Positions 25,282-33,876 of a stretch of 64,000 bases of DNA are shown in pieces (position 1 is the first letter of the stretch; each line of letters begins with the position of its first letter). The notes below the pieces were generated by a model. It was given only the letters and a program-made list of their open reading frames with translations, had not been told where the DNA came from and did not search any database. The position numbers were made by a program, and so were the translations under genes. The DNA comes from Moritella yayanosii (lineage in GTDB: Bacteria > Pseudomonadota > Gammaproteobacteria > Enterobacterales > Moritellaceae): the NCBI RefSeq assembly GCF_900465055.1, contig NZ_LS483250.1, positions 3,968,001-4,032,000 of the forward strand, in the 5' to 3' direction.

Positions 25282-25962
25282 ATGTATAGCATTTTATTTC
25301 AGAATAATGATTTCTTGGTTATCAACAAAGCAGCTGGCATCGGTTTTCATGATGAAGACGGCGTTGATGGTATTTGTTCTATTGTCAGAAAGGATATTGG
25401 CAGATTAGTTTTTCCAGTACACCGTTTAGACAAAGTGACATCAGGATTGTTGTTACTGGCTAAATCATCAGAAGCGGCTGCTAAATTAGCCAAGCTATTT
25501 GAATTGCATGAGATCCAAAAATATTATTTGGGTATCATTGATAGCAAACCAAAGAAAAAACAAGGTTTAGTGAAAGGTGATATGGAGCGTTCACGTCGTA
25601 GCATGTGGCGTTTAACGAAGACATTAACTAACCCTGCTGTGACCCAGTTCTTCACCCAGAGTATTGGTGATGGCAAACGCTTAGTGGTATTGAAACCACA
25701 TACTGGCAAGACACATCAATTACGTGTTGCTTTAAACAGCCTAGGTAGCCCTATCTGTGGCGATCCGCTGTATCAAAGTGCTGATGCTTGGAAATATGAT
25801 CGCGCTTACCTACACGCGTATTGTTTACAGTTTACCTTAAATGGTGAAGACTTTAGTTTTGTGGCTGATGAATTTAGTGGTGAGCTATTTGCGACACCAG
25901 CGTGTAAAGAAGCATTAGTGGCTTATGCACAGCCTGAGACATTGGCTTGGCCAAAAGTATAA
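25282..25962 (+). CDS. RluA-type pseudouridine synthase (TIGR01621-like)
   Basis: A 226-residue enzyme that isomerises uridine in RNA; its target is not known. It starts MYSILFQNNDFLVINKAAG, has the catalytic Asp in PVHRLDKVTSGLLLLAK (near residue 50), and the LKPHTGKTHQLRVAL and GDPLYQ motifs, without an S4 domain. This short form fits the TIGR01621 group. ATG 25282 matches the family start; the longer frame from 25141 runs through the repeat and is rejected. It converges on tal with a shared terminator between. Confidence 0.87.
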   Translation: MYSILFQNNDFLVINKAAGIGFHDEDGVDGICSIVRKDIGRLVFPVHRLDKVTSGLLLLAKSSEAAAKLAKLFELHEIQKYYLGIIDSKPKKKQGLVKGDMERSRRSMWRLTKTLTNPAVTQFFTQSIGDGKRLVVLKPHTGKTHQLRVALNSLGSPICGDPLYQSADAWKYDRAYLHAYCLQFTLNGEDFSFVADEFSGELFATPACKEALVAYAQPETLAWPKV

Positions 25963-26012
25963 CCATTATATAGCCCAGTTACTGCCAGAGATACTGGCTA
26001 AAAAATGCATAA

Positions 26013-26062
26013 AAAAACGGCCCACGTAGTACTCTTTATCGAGTAATGCGTTGGCCGTTTTT
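26013..26062. terminator. Bidirectional terminator between pseudouridine synthase and tal genes
   Basis: AAAAACGGCC (26013-26022) and GGCCGTTTTT (26053-26062) form a perfect stem with A and T runs at the base, so it should work in both directions. The inner 30 bases contain a second pairing TACTC / GAGTA. Confidence 0.85.
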
Positions 26063-26088
26063 GTTAACGACGCTAGTGCTTATTTAAA

Positions 26089-27036
26089 TTAGAATAAGTC
26101 AGTAATCATCGCTTCTAGTTTGTTTTGGTCGATTGCGAAGTTACGGATACCTTCCGCTAGTTTTTCAACTGCCATCGGATCTTGGCTGTGATCCCAACGG
26201 AATGCTGCTTCTGTTAGTTTCGCTTTTGGTGCTACTGCATCAGCTTCTGAGAATAGCGCTTGTACAACAGGCTCTGAAGAGTTTTGTAGCTCTTCTAATA
26301 GCTGTGGTGCAATGGTTAGACGGTCACAACCAGCAAGGGCTAGGATCTCACCTGTGTTACGGAAGCTTGCGCCCATAACAACCGTTTTATAACCCGATGC
26401 TTTGTAGTAGTTATAGATAGTGCTTACCGAGATAACGCCTGGATCGTTAGCGCCTTCATATGTTTCGCCTGTTTTCGCTTTATGCCAATCCATGATACGG
26501 CCAACGAAAGGAGAGATTAGGAATACGCCTGCTTCAGCACATGCTTGCGCTTGAGCGAAAGAGAATAGTAACGTTAGGTTACAGTTGATGCCCATTGCTT
26601 CAAGTTGTTCTGCAGCGCGGATACCTTCCCAAGTAGAAGCCAGTTTGATCAGGATTTTTTCTTTTGCAATGCCAACAGCCTTATATAAGTCGATTAGTAG
26701 TAATGCTTGTTTCACACTTGCTTCTGTGTCATAAGAAAGACGTGCGTCAACTTCTGTTGAGATGCGACCTGGAATTGTCGTTAAGATCTCTTTACCAATT
26801 AATACCGCTAGTTTGTCACATGCCAGTGCAACTTGTGTTTCTGGCGTTGCGTTTTCTTTAGCATACGCAATTGCTTGTGCTACTAATGGTTGATAAGCTG
26901 GTAATGCAGCTGCCTTTAAGATAAGTGATGGATTGGTCGTCGCATCTTGAGGCTGGTATAATTTAATCGCTTCCACATCGCCTGTATCTGCAACAATAGT
27001 GGTTAATTTACTTAGCTGTTCTAACTGATTACTCAT
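26089..27036 (-). CDS. tal: Transaldolase
   Basis: A 315-residue class I aldolase of the pentose phosphate pathway. It moves a dihydroxyacetone unit from sedoheptulose-7-phosphate to glyceraldehyde-3-phosphate. Motifs seen are [21 protein letters not shown], the Schiff-base Lys in [29 protein letters not shown] and [11 protein letters not shown]. Length and sequence match TalB-type enzymes of E. coli. ATG 27036 is the start. It stands alone; no transketolase gene is next to it. Confidence 0.97.
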   Translation of the reverse strand: MSNQLEQLSKLTTIVADTGDVEAIKLYQPQDATTNPSLILKAAALPAYQPLVAQAIAYAKENATPETQVALACDKLAVLIGKEILTTIPGRISTEVDARLSYDTEASVKQALLLIDLYKAVGIAKEKILIKLASTWEGIRAAEQLEAMGINCNLTLLFSFAQAQACAEAGVFLISPFVGRIMDWHKAKTGETYEGANDPGVISVSTIYNYYKASGYKTVVMGASFRNTGEILALAGCDRLTIAPQLLEELQNSSEPVVQALFSEADAVAPKAKLTEAAFRWDHSQDPMAVEKLAEGIRNFAIDQNKLEAMITDLF

Positions 27037-27321
27037 TATTTTATGTCCACAATTATATTATTGATCGGTGTAAGGGCTTACCGTTAACTATCATTAATAT
27101 TGATTATAATGTCAATACTATAAAACCAGACTTTTTCGAGATCTTCGTTTAAGAAAAATAGCGGTAATTTCTGAATTGTATCTTAGCATAACCTTCACTT
27201 GAAAGTATGTAGGCTTTCATCACGTTTTGTTGACAAACTTCTTTGACAAAATAGTGCTTGCAATCACATTCTGCTACGGTATGTTGTTTATATATAATAA
27301 ATAGAATATATGAGCAACGTA

Positions 27322-28389
27322 ATGGAAAAAGATACCTTAAATAATGTACATATTTGTTCTGAACAAGTATTGATGACCCCTTCTGAATTAAAAGTTAAAT
27401 TACCTATTTCAGAGCATGCCCTTGGTTATATACAAACTGCACGTGAAACGATTGCTAACATTATCGCTGGTAAAGATAAACGTTTGCTCGTGGTGTGTGG
27501 TCCTTGCTCAATCCATGATGACAAAGCGGCGTTAGAATATGCCGGCAGATTAAAAGCATTGCATGACGAATTAGGCGAGCAGCTATATATTGTGATGCGT
27601 GTCTATTTTGAAAAACCACGTACTACTGTTGGCTGGAAAGGCGCGATTAATGATCCGCACATGGATGGCTCATTTGATGTTGAAACGGGGTTGATCAATG
27701 CGCGTAAATTATTAATTACCCTAGCGGAAATGGAAATCCCAACCGGCACGGAAGCGCTCGACCCGATTAGTCCACAATACCTTGCGGAACTATTTTCTTG
27801 GTCAGCGATTGGCGCACGTACCACCGAGTCACAAACTCACCGTGAAATGGCGTCTGGTCTGTCGATGCCTGTTGGTTTTAAAAATGGTACCGACGGCAGT
27901 TTATCAACGGCAATCAATGCGATGAAGTCTGCATCTCATTCACATCGCTTCATGGGCATTAATCAAGACGGTCAAGTTGCGTTACTACAAACTCAGGGTA
28001 ATCCTGATGGTCACGTGATCTTACGGGGTGGTAAACAACCAAACTATGATTCAGTTGCCGTTGCATTAGCCGAGCAAGACATGGTCAAAGCCGGTTTACG
28101 CCCAAGCTTGATGGTGGATTGCAGCCATGCTAACTCGAATAAAAACCACGAACTACAACCGCTGGTAGCGAAAAATGTTATTCACCAGATCCAAGAAGGT
28201 AATAGCTCAATCATGGGTATTATGATTGAAAGTCATCTACATGGTGGTAATCAATCGTCAGAACAGCCTATTGCGGATATGGCATACGGTGTATCTGTGA
28301 CTGACGCGTGTATTGATTGGGATACGACTGATATATTATTACGTCAAACAGCAGCGGAGTTAAGCGGCTGTTTGACTAAAAGAACATAG
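27322..28389 (+). CDS. aroF: 3-deoxy-7-phosphoheptulonate synthase, AroF-like
   Basis: A 355-residue DAHP synthase, the first enzyme of the shikimate pathway (phosphoenolpyruvate plus erythrose-4-phosphate). The start MEKDTLNNVHICSEQVLMTP resembles E. coli AroF, the tyrosine-inhibited isozyme, more than AroG or AroH. Core motifs GPCSIHD, YFEKPRTTVGWKG, SWSAIGARTTESQ and PVGFKNGTDGS are complete. The adjoining tyrA, 62 bases downstream, also supports AroF. An in-frame ATG at 27310 would add four residues. I found no clear TyrR box by eye in the upstream 280 bases. Confidence 0.92.
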   Translation: MEKDTLNNVHICSEQVLMTPSELKVKLPISEHALGYIQTARETIANIIAGKDKRLLVVCGPCSIHDDKAALEYAGRLKALHDELGEQLYIVMRVYFEKPRTTVGWKGAINDPHMDGSFDVETGLINARKLLITLAEMEIPTGTEALDPISPQYLAELFSWSAIGARTTESQTHREMASGLSMPVGFKNGTDGSLSTAINAMKSASHSHRFMGINQDGQVALLQTQGNPDGHVILRGGKQPNYDSVAVALAEQDMVKAGLRPSLMVDCSHANSNKNHELQPLVAKNVIHQIQEGNSSIMGIMIESHLHGGNQSSEQPIADMAYGVSVTDACIDWDTTDILLRQTAAELSGCLTKRT

Positions 28390-28451
28390 TCCTTAGTTCG
28401 ATACATATCTAGGTAAATAGTGCATCAAGGACGTTATGAGGTGAATGGTCA

Positions 28452-29594
28452 GTGAAACTGGATCCGTTAGGTAAATTAAGAGATAAAATCGATGATGTTG
28501 ACCAGCAGTTGGTTGACTTACTCGCACAGCGTCTGGCATTAGTGGCAGAAGTCGGGGACATAAAAAGTGAGCATGGCTTACCTATTTATGTGCCGGAACG
28601 TGAAACTGCGATGTTGGAAAAAAGACGTGCGGAAGCCGAAAGTAAAGGTGTACCTGGTGATTTGATTGAAGATGTATTACGCCGTGTGATGCGCGAGTCG
28701 TATGCCTCTGAAAAAGATTCCGGTTTCAAAACAGTGAAGCCAGACCTTGGCCGTATCGTGGTGATTGGTGGTGCGGGTAAATTGGGTATGCTGTTTGTAC
28801 GCATGTTTCGTTTGTCTGGTTATCAGGTTGATATTCTCGAGCAAGGTGATTGGGATAATGCCGATGCGTTATTTGCCAATGCCGGGCTGGTGGTGGTATC
28901 AGTGCCAATTAACCTAACCGAAACCATTATTGCTAAATTAGGCTGTTTACCAAAAGATTGCGTATTGGCTGATATTACCAGTATTAAGAGTAAACCCTTA
29001 CAAGCAATGCTTAATGCGCATCAAGGCCCTGTGGTCGGTTTACATCCGATGTTTGGCCCTGATGTAGGTAATCTGGCGAAACAAGTGATTGTGTGTTGTG
29101 ATGGGCGTGGTAAAGAGCAATACCAGTGGCTGTTAGCGCAAATGCAGATTTGGGGCGCGCGTATTTATCATGTGGATGCCAAGCAACATGATGAAGCGAT
29201 GACCTTGATCCAAGCCTTACGCCACTTTACTACGTTTGTATACGGTGCACATTTAGCGGAAGAGAATCCAGATATACAGCAATTGCTGGATCTAAGCTCA
29301 CCGATTTATCGCCTAGAATTGGCCATGGTTGGACGTCTGTTTGCCCAGGACCCAACGCTATATGCAGACATTATTTTAGCGTCAGATAATAACGTAGCGA
29401 TGATCCGTCGTTATGCCGAACGCTTTATGCAAGCTGCTGAAATGTTAGAGCGTAATGATAAAGATGGCTTTATTCGCTCGTTTGAAATGGTCTCTGATTG
29501 GTTTGGTGATTATTCAACCCAGTTCTTGCAAGAAAGTCGCAATCTATTGTTACAAGCAAATGATAATCGCCAGTTTGTTAATGTTGATAATTAG
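28452..29594 (+). CDS. tyrA: Bifunctional chorismate mutase / prephenate dehydrogenase (T-protein)
   Basis: A 380-residue fusion for tyrosine synthesis. Residues 1-90 are an AroQ-type chorismate mutase ([22 protein letters not shown]), then a NAD-dependent prephenate dehydrogenase with Rossmann motif [16 protein letters not shown] near residue 103 and the [10 protein letters not shown] motif near 197. The start is GTG 28452 with GAGGTGA at eight bases. It follows aroF in the same operon, the E. coli order, and is closed by a terminator at 29627. Confidence 0.96.
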   Translation: MKLDPLGKLRDKIDDVDQQLVDLLAQRLALVAEVGDIKSEHGLPIYVPERETAMLEKRRAEAESKGVPGDLIEDVLRRVMRESYASEKDSGFKTVKPDLGRIVVIGGAGKLGMLFVRMFRLSGYQVDILEQGDWDNADALFANAGLVVVSVPINLTETIIAKLGCLPKDCVLADITSIKSKPLQAMLNAHQGPVVGLHPMFGPDVGNLAKQVIVCCDGRGKEQYQWLLAQMQIWGARIYHVDAKQHDEAMTLIQALRHFTTFVYGAHLAEENPDIQQLLDLSSPIYRLELAMVGRLFAQDPTLYADIILASDNNVAMIRRYAERFMQAAEMLERNDKDGFIRSFEMVSDWFGDYSTQFLQESRNLLLQANDNRQFVNVDN

Positions 29595-29626
29595 TTAGTT
29601 AATCGAGTCGCTAATAACAGACAAAT

Positions 29627-29656
29627 AAAAAGAGCATCGCGATGATGCTTTTTTTA
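29627..29656 (+). terminator. Rho-independent terminator of aroF-tyrA
   Basis: AGCATC / GATGCT with loop GCGAT, extended by an A run on the 5' side and seven T on the 3' side, 33 bases after the tyrA stop. Confidence 0.85.
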
Positions 29657-29694
29657 TTTGGATAATTTAATGTAGCAAAACCACACGGGTGTTC

Positions 29695-29782
29695 ATTGAT
29701 AAAACTACAAATTTCAACTTATAAAACTATAATGGTTCACTTATAAAATTGTAGTGGTGCACTGATAAACACTAGAGCAGTT
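29695..29782. repeat. Four imperfect 22-bp tandem repeats at the pheA 3' end
   Basis: Units of exactly 22 bases start at 29695, 29717, 29739 and 29761. The middle two are closest (ACTTATAAAACTATAATGGT and ACTTATAAAATTGTAGTGGT); the outer two share the GATAAA part. The last unit covers the pheA stop codon (29772-29774). Confidence 0.75.
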
Positions 29783-30938
29783 CTTCAGGTACATCTGTTG
29801 CAGCTACATCTTCACTTGGATAACAACCTAATATCTTTATTTGATGAGTAATACGGGTGAGTTGTTTAATGACATTTTTCATTTTGTCTGATTGTAAATT
29901 AGCCGCGACATCAATATAGAACATCTCTTCCCAAGGGTTACCTTGAATTGGACGCGATTCTAATTTCGTCATCGTTACGCCTTCTTCACGTAATACTAAT
30001 AACGCTTCTACTAAGCAGCCCGCTTTCTGTCCTGTTGACATAGTAAAGGTAGTTTTAGCCGGAATTTGTACTGCAACATCAACCGGTTTACGGGCCACCA
30101 CAATAAAGCGGCTGTAGTTTTCGGTTTGATTTGCAAGACCGGTACGAATGGGCTTTAAACCATACAGTTCGCCACCGGTGATGCTACCAATTGCCGCAGC
30201 ATCTTCGCGGTTAAGTTCTTTTACTTTCGCCATCGCGGCTGATGAACTGTCCACAAACTCAATTTTAATGTGTGGATGGGCACTTAAAAATAATGAACAT
30301 TGGGCAAACGGTTGTGGATGCGCATAGATCGTTTTAATTTTTGATAAGTCAGTATCACAGGTAGTGATCAAACTGTGTTCAATTGGCTGGGTTAATTCAC
30401 CAACAATCGATAACGTGGTGTGCTGCAATAGATCGTAAACATCATTAATGCTACCTGAAGAGGTATTTTCAATGGGTAGCATGCCGTAGTCAGCTTGACC
30501 TTTTTCTACCGCGGTGATGATTTTTTGGAATGTCGGGAAGCCTAATTCTACTAAGCGGTCATCTTGACGCGCAAAATACTTTTTACACGCGAGGTTGGAA
30601 TAAGAGCCTTTGTCACCGAGAAAAGCAACGCGTGCGACCGATACCGCGGCATTGGGATTTTTAATTTCTTGTAAAAAGGCTTGTTGTAATAATACTGAAT
30701 CTTCAAGCACCGTATGGTAAATGCTCATGATATAGTTGCTATCAAGACCAAGTTCACGACCTTGGTTAATTAAACGTACTAGTAGTTGCTGTTCACGATC
30801 TTGGTCGCGTACTGGCTTACTCGTCGATTGCTTGCTTTTTGCCACTTCGATGGCTAATTCTCTGCGTTCGGATAATAGTCTTAATAAATTATTATCCAGC
30901 GTGGTAATGCGCGTTCTAATATCGTTGAGGTCTGCCAT
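29772..30938 (-). CDS. pheA: Bifunctional chorismate mutase / prephenate dehydratase (P-protein)
   Basis: A 388-residue fusion for phenylalanine synthesis. Residues 1-90 are an AroQ chorismate mutase (LNDIRTRITTLDNNLLRLLSERRELA), then the prephenate dehydratase domain (VAFLGDKGSYSN, YGMLPIENTSSGSINDVYDLL, NYSRFIVVARKP), and an ACT domain with the Phe-binding motif LESRPIQGNPWEEMFYID. ATG 30938 follows AAGGA at nine bases. The frame stays open 21 codons further, in a stretch rich in Phe and Tyr codons, but no leader-peptide stop is seen, so no pheL-like attenuator is supported. It converges on tyrA and follows raiA on the same strand. Confidence 0.96.
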   Translation of the reverse strand: MADLNDIRTRITTLDNNLLRLLSERRELAIEVAKSKQSTSKPVRDQDREQQLLVRLINQGRELGLDSNYIMSIYHTVLEDSVLLQQAFLQEIKNPNAAVSVARVAFLGDKGSYSNLACKKYFARQDDRLVELGFPTFQKIITAVEKGQADYGMLPIENTSSGSINDVYDLLQHTTLSIVGELTQPIEHSLITTCDTDLSKIKTIYAHPQPFAQCSLFLSAHPHIKIEFVDSSSAAMAKVKELNREDAAAIGSITGGELYGLKPIRTGLANQTENYSRFIVVARKPVDVAVQIPAKTTFTMSTGQKAGCLVEALLVLREEGVTMTKLESRPIQGNPWEEMFYIDVAANLQSDKMKNVIKQLTRITHQIKILGCYPSEDVAATDVPEELL

Positions 30939-31021
30939 GAAATAGGATCCTTGTGCGTACTCTATAAAGTTATGTGGATATATATGCCTAATAGTGCACA
31001 TTTATGTTTAATTGATGGTTT

Positions 31022-31050
31022 AATTTATTTATCTAGCGAGGCAAAGTCAA
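31022..31050 (-). promoter_or_regulatory. Candidate promoter of pheA
   Basis: On the minus strand TTGACT and TAAATT are spaced by 17 bases, between the raiA terminator and pheA. The predicted leader is about 75 bases. Confidence 0.4.
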
Positions 31051-31077
31051 GGTGTCAGGGGGCAAACTGTGGAAATA

Positions 31078-31106
31078 AAAAAGCGCAGTTCTATACTGCG
31101 CTTTTT
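31078..31106 (-). terminator. Terminator of raiA
   Basis: An 11-bp stem AAAAAGCGCAG / CTGCGCTTTTT with a seven-base loop; on the minus strand it ends in a T run. It separates raiA from pheA. Confidence 0.85.
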
Positions 31107-31165
31107 GTTGTTCCCGTATTAACGTGGAAATCAGAAAATTTAGTACTCTTTGTTAGTACGTTGTA

Positions 31166-31552
31166 TTAATATTCAGCGACCTCTAACTCGTCATCAGAAA
31201 CCTTTTCGGCAGGGAGTTCTTCACCACTAATGACACCTGCTCGACATTGTTCTTTACCACTGCTGTGTGCAGCGTGCTTGTCGCAGTATTTATTTAATTG
31301 ACGCTCTAGCTTTTGGCCTAAAATCGTAATTGCAGCGTAAAGATCTTCTCCTTCAGAAACTGCGAGTAGTTGGCCTTGTGGAAGATGAATGCTAGCCTCA
31401 AGTTTTTTAATGCAATTCTTGTCTTTGGTGATCGTTACGTGCGGGTTAATCATTGGAATATTGAAGCGCTCTAACTTAGCATACTTCATTGCGAGCTTTT
31501 CGCGCATAGGAGCCGTAACTTTAATTTCTTTACTGGTTATTTCAAATGTCAT
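31166..31552 (-). CDS. raiA: Ribosome-associated inhibitor RaiA (YfiA)
   Basis: A 128-residue short hibernation factor that blocks the ribosomal A/P sites in cold shock or stationary phase. The start MTFEITSKEIKVTAPMREKL and the block INPHVTITKDKN, then AVSEGEDLYAAITILGQKLERQLNK, match the HPF/RaiA fold, with a divergent acidic C-terminus (SDDELEVAEY), like the tail that tells RaiA from HPF. Upstream of pheA is also the E. coli place of raiA. ATG 31552 is preferred, with AAGGAG six bases away; ATG 31558 sits too close to that site. Confidence 0.9.
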   Translation of the reverse strand: MTFEITSKEIKVTAPMREKLAMKYAKLERFNIPMINPHVTITKDKNCIKKLEASIHLPQGQLLAVSEGEDLYAAITILGQKLERQLNKYCDKHAAHSSGKEQCRAGVISGEELPAEKVSDDELEVAEY

Positions 31553-31727
31553 AGACATCTCCTTGGATAATTGCCTTAATGGGTTCAACTTCAGAATACG
31601 ACTTTCAGCGTTTAAAAACGTGATCTATATCTCGTTTGTTAATTTAGTTTTTTTAATGCACAAAAAGTGTGACGAGCTAATCATTTATAGGTGTTTTCGT
31701 TAAATTTATTGTCTTCTACCGCCCGCT

Positions 31728-31742
31728 TAGGCATTATGCCTA
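31728..31742. promoter_or_regulatory. Short palindrome upstream of the GGDEF-EAL gene
   Basis: TAGGCATTATGCCTA is a perfect 6-bp inverted repeat around TTA, 22 bases before ATG 31764. It could be an operator; no factor is suggested. Confidence 0.3.
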
Positions 31743-31763
31743 GTCCATAGCTGATAAAATCAA

Positions 31764-33647
31764 ATGATTATTGAACCGTATAATATGTCTGATAAATGTA
31801 ATATGACTCACACACATGACAAATTTATTGCCAAGTCTGCACAGCTTAACCATGTGTTATTACAATTAACCGTTATAGATTGGCGTGGCAGTGATGAATT
31901 TGTTGGTTTTGTCGATGATATAGTCAACGAAACTAAACAATCATTAAGCCTTGTTGATGTGCATATTCAGTTGTTTACCGACACATTCGATAATATTATC
32001 CCGTTATTGCCACAATACCTTAGCCGTGTTAATCCTAATCACGTTTTTAATTTGACCGAATTATCGCAGTTGCACTCACGCAGTGAGGTTGTTCAAATTA
32101 TTGCACAGGACGATGTTCTAAAAACAATCAATTTAACTGTCCCATTATTTAATCATAATGACTGTATTGGTGTGATGCACTTTAATGGCATCATCGAGAG
32201 TGATGTCCCGTCGAGCACAACCTTGTCTTTTTGTCATGCTATCGGCTCGCTAATACAACGTAATTTCCGCTTGATGGATAATGAATTACGCTATGGTTTA
32301 TCTATGCTCACCGCGAGTCAATCGCAAGAAGAATTTCATCGTTTGGCATTTTTTGATTCGTTAACCGGTCTTGCTAATCGACGATTATTAAATCAAACCA
32401 TAGAAACGCAGTACCAGCTAGCTAAAAAAAATCAGGTGGTAGGGGCGTTATTATTTATAGACCTGGATTTTTTTAAAGCCATTAATGATTCATTGGGACA
32501 TGCTGTGGGTGACGGCATACTGGTTGAGGTTGCAGAGCGATTAAAAGAAATACCACGTCCAGAAGATTTTATTGCGCGCCTCGGTGGTGATGAATTTGTC
32601 ATTTTGTTAGCTGATTTATCGGAAAACCCAATGCATGCCGAACAACACGCGAATTTACTGGCAGAGCAGTTAATTGAGCGTATTTCTCAGCCGTATTTAT
32701 ACAAAGGACAAGCCTTGTATATTGGTGCGAGTATTGGTGTTACCTTGTTCCCAAGTAAAGATCAGCATGCTGATGATTTATTAAAACAAGCAGATACGGC
32801 TATGTATCAAGCGAAATCGAATGGCCGTAAAAAAGTGTATTTCTTTGATGTAAAAATGCAGCGTAAAGCGGATAAACGGTTACATATTTATAATTGTCTG
32901 AAAAGTGCGATCGCTAAAAATGAACTGTTTTTGCATTACCAACCACAGCATATGGTGCAAAATGGCGAGATTATTGGTGTTGAAGCCTTAGTGCGTTGGC
33001 ATTTAGGCGGGAAACAACAAATCTCGCCTGCCGAATTTATTCCGATTGCTGAAGAGACCGATCTGATTATTGATATTGGTATATGGGTACTGCAGGCCGC
33101 GTGTCGTCAATTTGTTGAATGGCAATTACAAGGCGTTAATGTACCGCAATTATCGGTGAACGTGAGCACCCGACAATTTCATGATAATAACTTTGTTGAT
33201 TCGGTATTGATGGTATTGGAGGAGACCGGAATGGACCCGATGCAATTAAACTTAGAGATCACCGAGTCGGTGGTGATTGAGCATGCCGAAGACGCTATCC
33301 GTAAAATGACCGATCTGAAAAATATCGGTGTCAGTTTTGCTGTGGATGATTTCGGTGTGGGTTATTCGTCGTTAAGTTACTTAAAACGCTTGCCTGCCAA
33401 TGAGCTGAAAATTGATCGCTCATTTATTCAAAATATTCCTTATAACGTCTCTGATATGGCGATTGTTGAAGCGGTATTGGCGATGGCAAAACACATGGGC
33501 TTTAATGTTACCGCTGAGGGGGTTGAAAGTCGCCAGCAGTTGGAATTTTTACAACGTCAACAATGTAGTTTCTATCAAGGTTTTTATGCCAGTAAGCCGT
33601 TGTCGGCCGAATACTTAGCGCTTTACATCAAACGTCTACAGGGATAG
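31764..33647 (+). CDS. Dual GGDEF-EAL cyclic-di-GMP protein with N-terminal sensor region
   Basis: A 627-residue soluble protein. Residues 1-180 look like a GAF-type sensor region (weak call). The GGDEF domain follows (FDSLTGLANRRL, then RLGGDEFVIL) with an intact inhibitory I-site RPED five residues before GGDEF. The EAL domain has GVEALVRW, NLEITES, DDFGVGYSSLSYL, LKIDRSFI and TAEGVES, so all catalytic residues are there. It may make and break c-di-GMP; the balance is unknown. Start choice is open between ATG 31764, 31785 and 31803. No membrane segment is seen. Confidence 0.9.
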   Translation: MIIEPYNMSDKCNMTHTHDKFIAKSAQLNHVLLQLTVIDWRGSDEFVGFVDDIVNETKQSLSLVDVHIQLFTDTFDNIIPLLPQYLSRVNPNHVFNLTELSQLHSRSEVVQIIAQDDVLKTINLTVPLFNHNDCIGVMHFNGIIESDVPSSTTLSFCHAIGSLIQRNFRLMDNELRYGLSMLTASQSQEEFHRLAFFDSLTGLANRRLLNQTIETQYQLAKKNQVVGALLFIDLDFFKAINDSLGHAVGDGILVEVAERLKEIPRPEDFIARLGGDEFVILLADLSENPMHAEQHANLLAEQLIERISQPYLYKGQALYIGASIGVTLFPSKDQHADDLLKQADTAMYQAKSNGRKKVYFFDVKMQRKADKRLHIYNCLKSAIAKNELFLHYQPQHMVQNGEIIGVEALVRWHLGGKQQISPAEFIPIAEETDLIIDIGIWVLQAACRQFVEWQLQGVNVPQLSVNVSTRQFHDNNFVDSVLMVLEETGMDPMQLNLEITESVVIEHAEDAIRKMTDLKNIGVSFAVDDFGVGYSSLSYLKRLPANELKIDRSFIQNIPYNVSDMAIVEAVLAMAKHMGFNVTAEGVESRQQLEFLQRQQCSFYQGFYASKPLSAEYLALYIKRLQG

Positions 33648-33716
33648 TCGGCGTTCGTGATAACCCGAAGGAAAAAATGTTGCTATTAAGGTGAACATTT
33701 TTGTCACTTTAGTATC

Positions 33717-33795
33717 TATACCCAAGTGACTTCATAACGCCGAAGATTCCTTCATTCGGTTTACTGATTGTGCATCTTGAAGTAACTTGGGTACA
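33717..33795. repeat. Interspersed inverted-repeat element, copy D
   Basis: A 79-base element with left end TATACCCAAGTGACTTCA and right end GCATCTTGAAGTAACTTGGG followed by TACA. It shares TTCATTCGGTTT and the right arm with copy C. It lies between the GGDEF-EAL gene and yejA. Confidence 0.85.
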
Positions 33796-33876
33796 TACCA
33801 TTGTAAATTACAGCTAAATGCTATTATTTTAGTAGCGCATTAAATTACTATCTTCATCGGCCAAAGGAACCTAGCC

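Noticed and set aside
29695-29782. Possible CRISPR array
   Set aside because: The 22-base units are directly adjacent with no spacers and the copies differ; there are no cas genes.
30939-31001. pheL-like leader peptide before pheA
   Set aside because: The aromatic-rich codons are in frame with pheA and have no stop before it; no attenuator hairpin lies between them and the pheA start.
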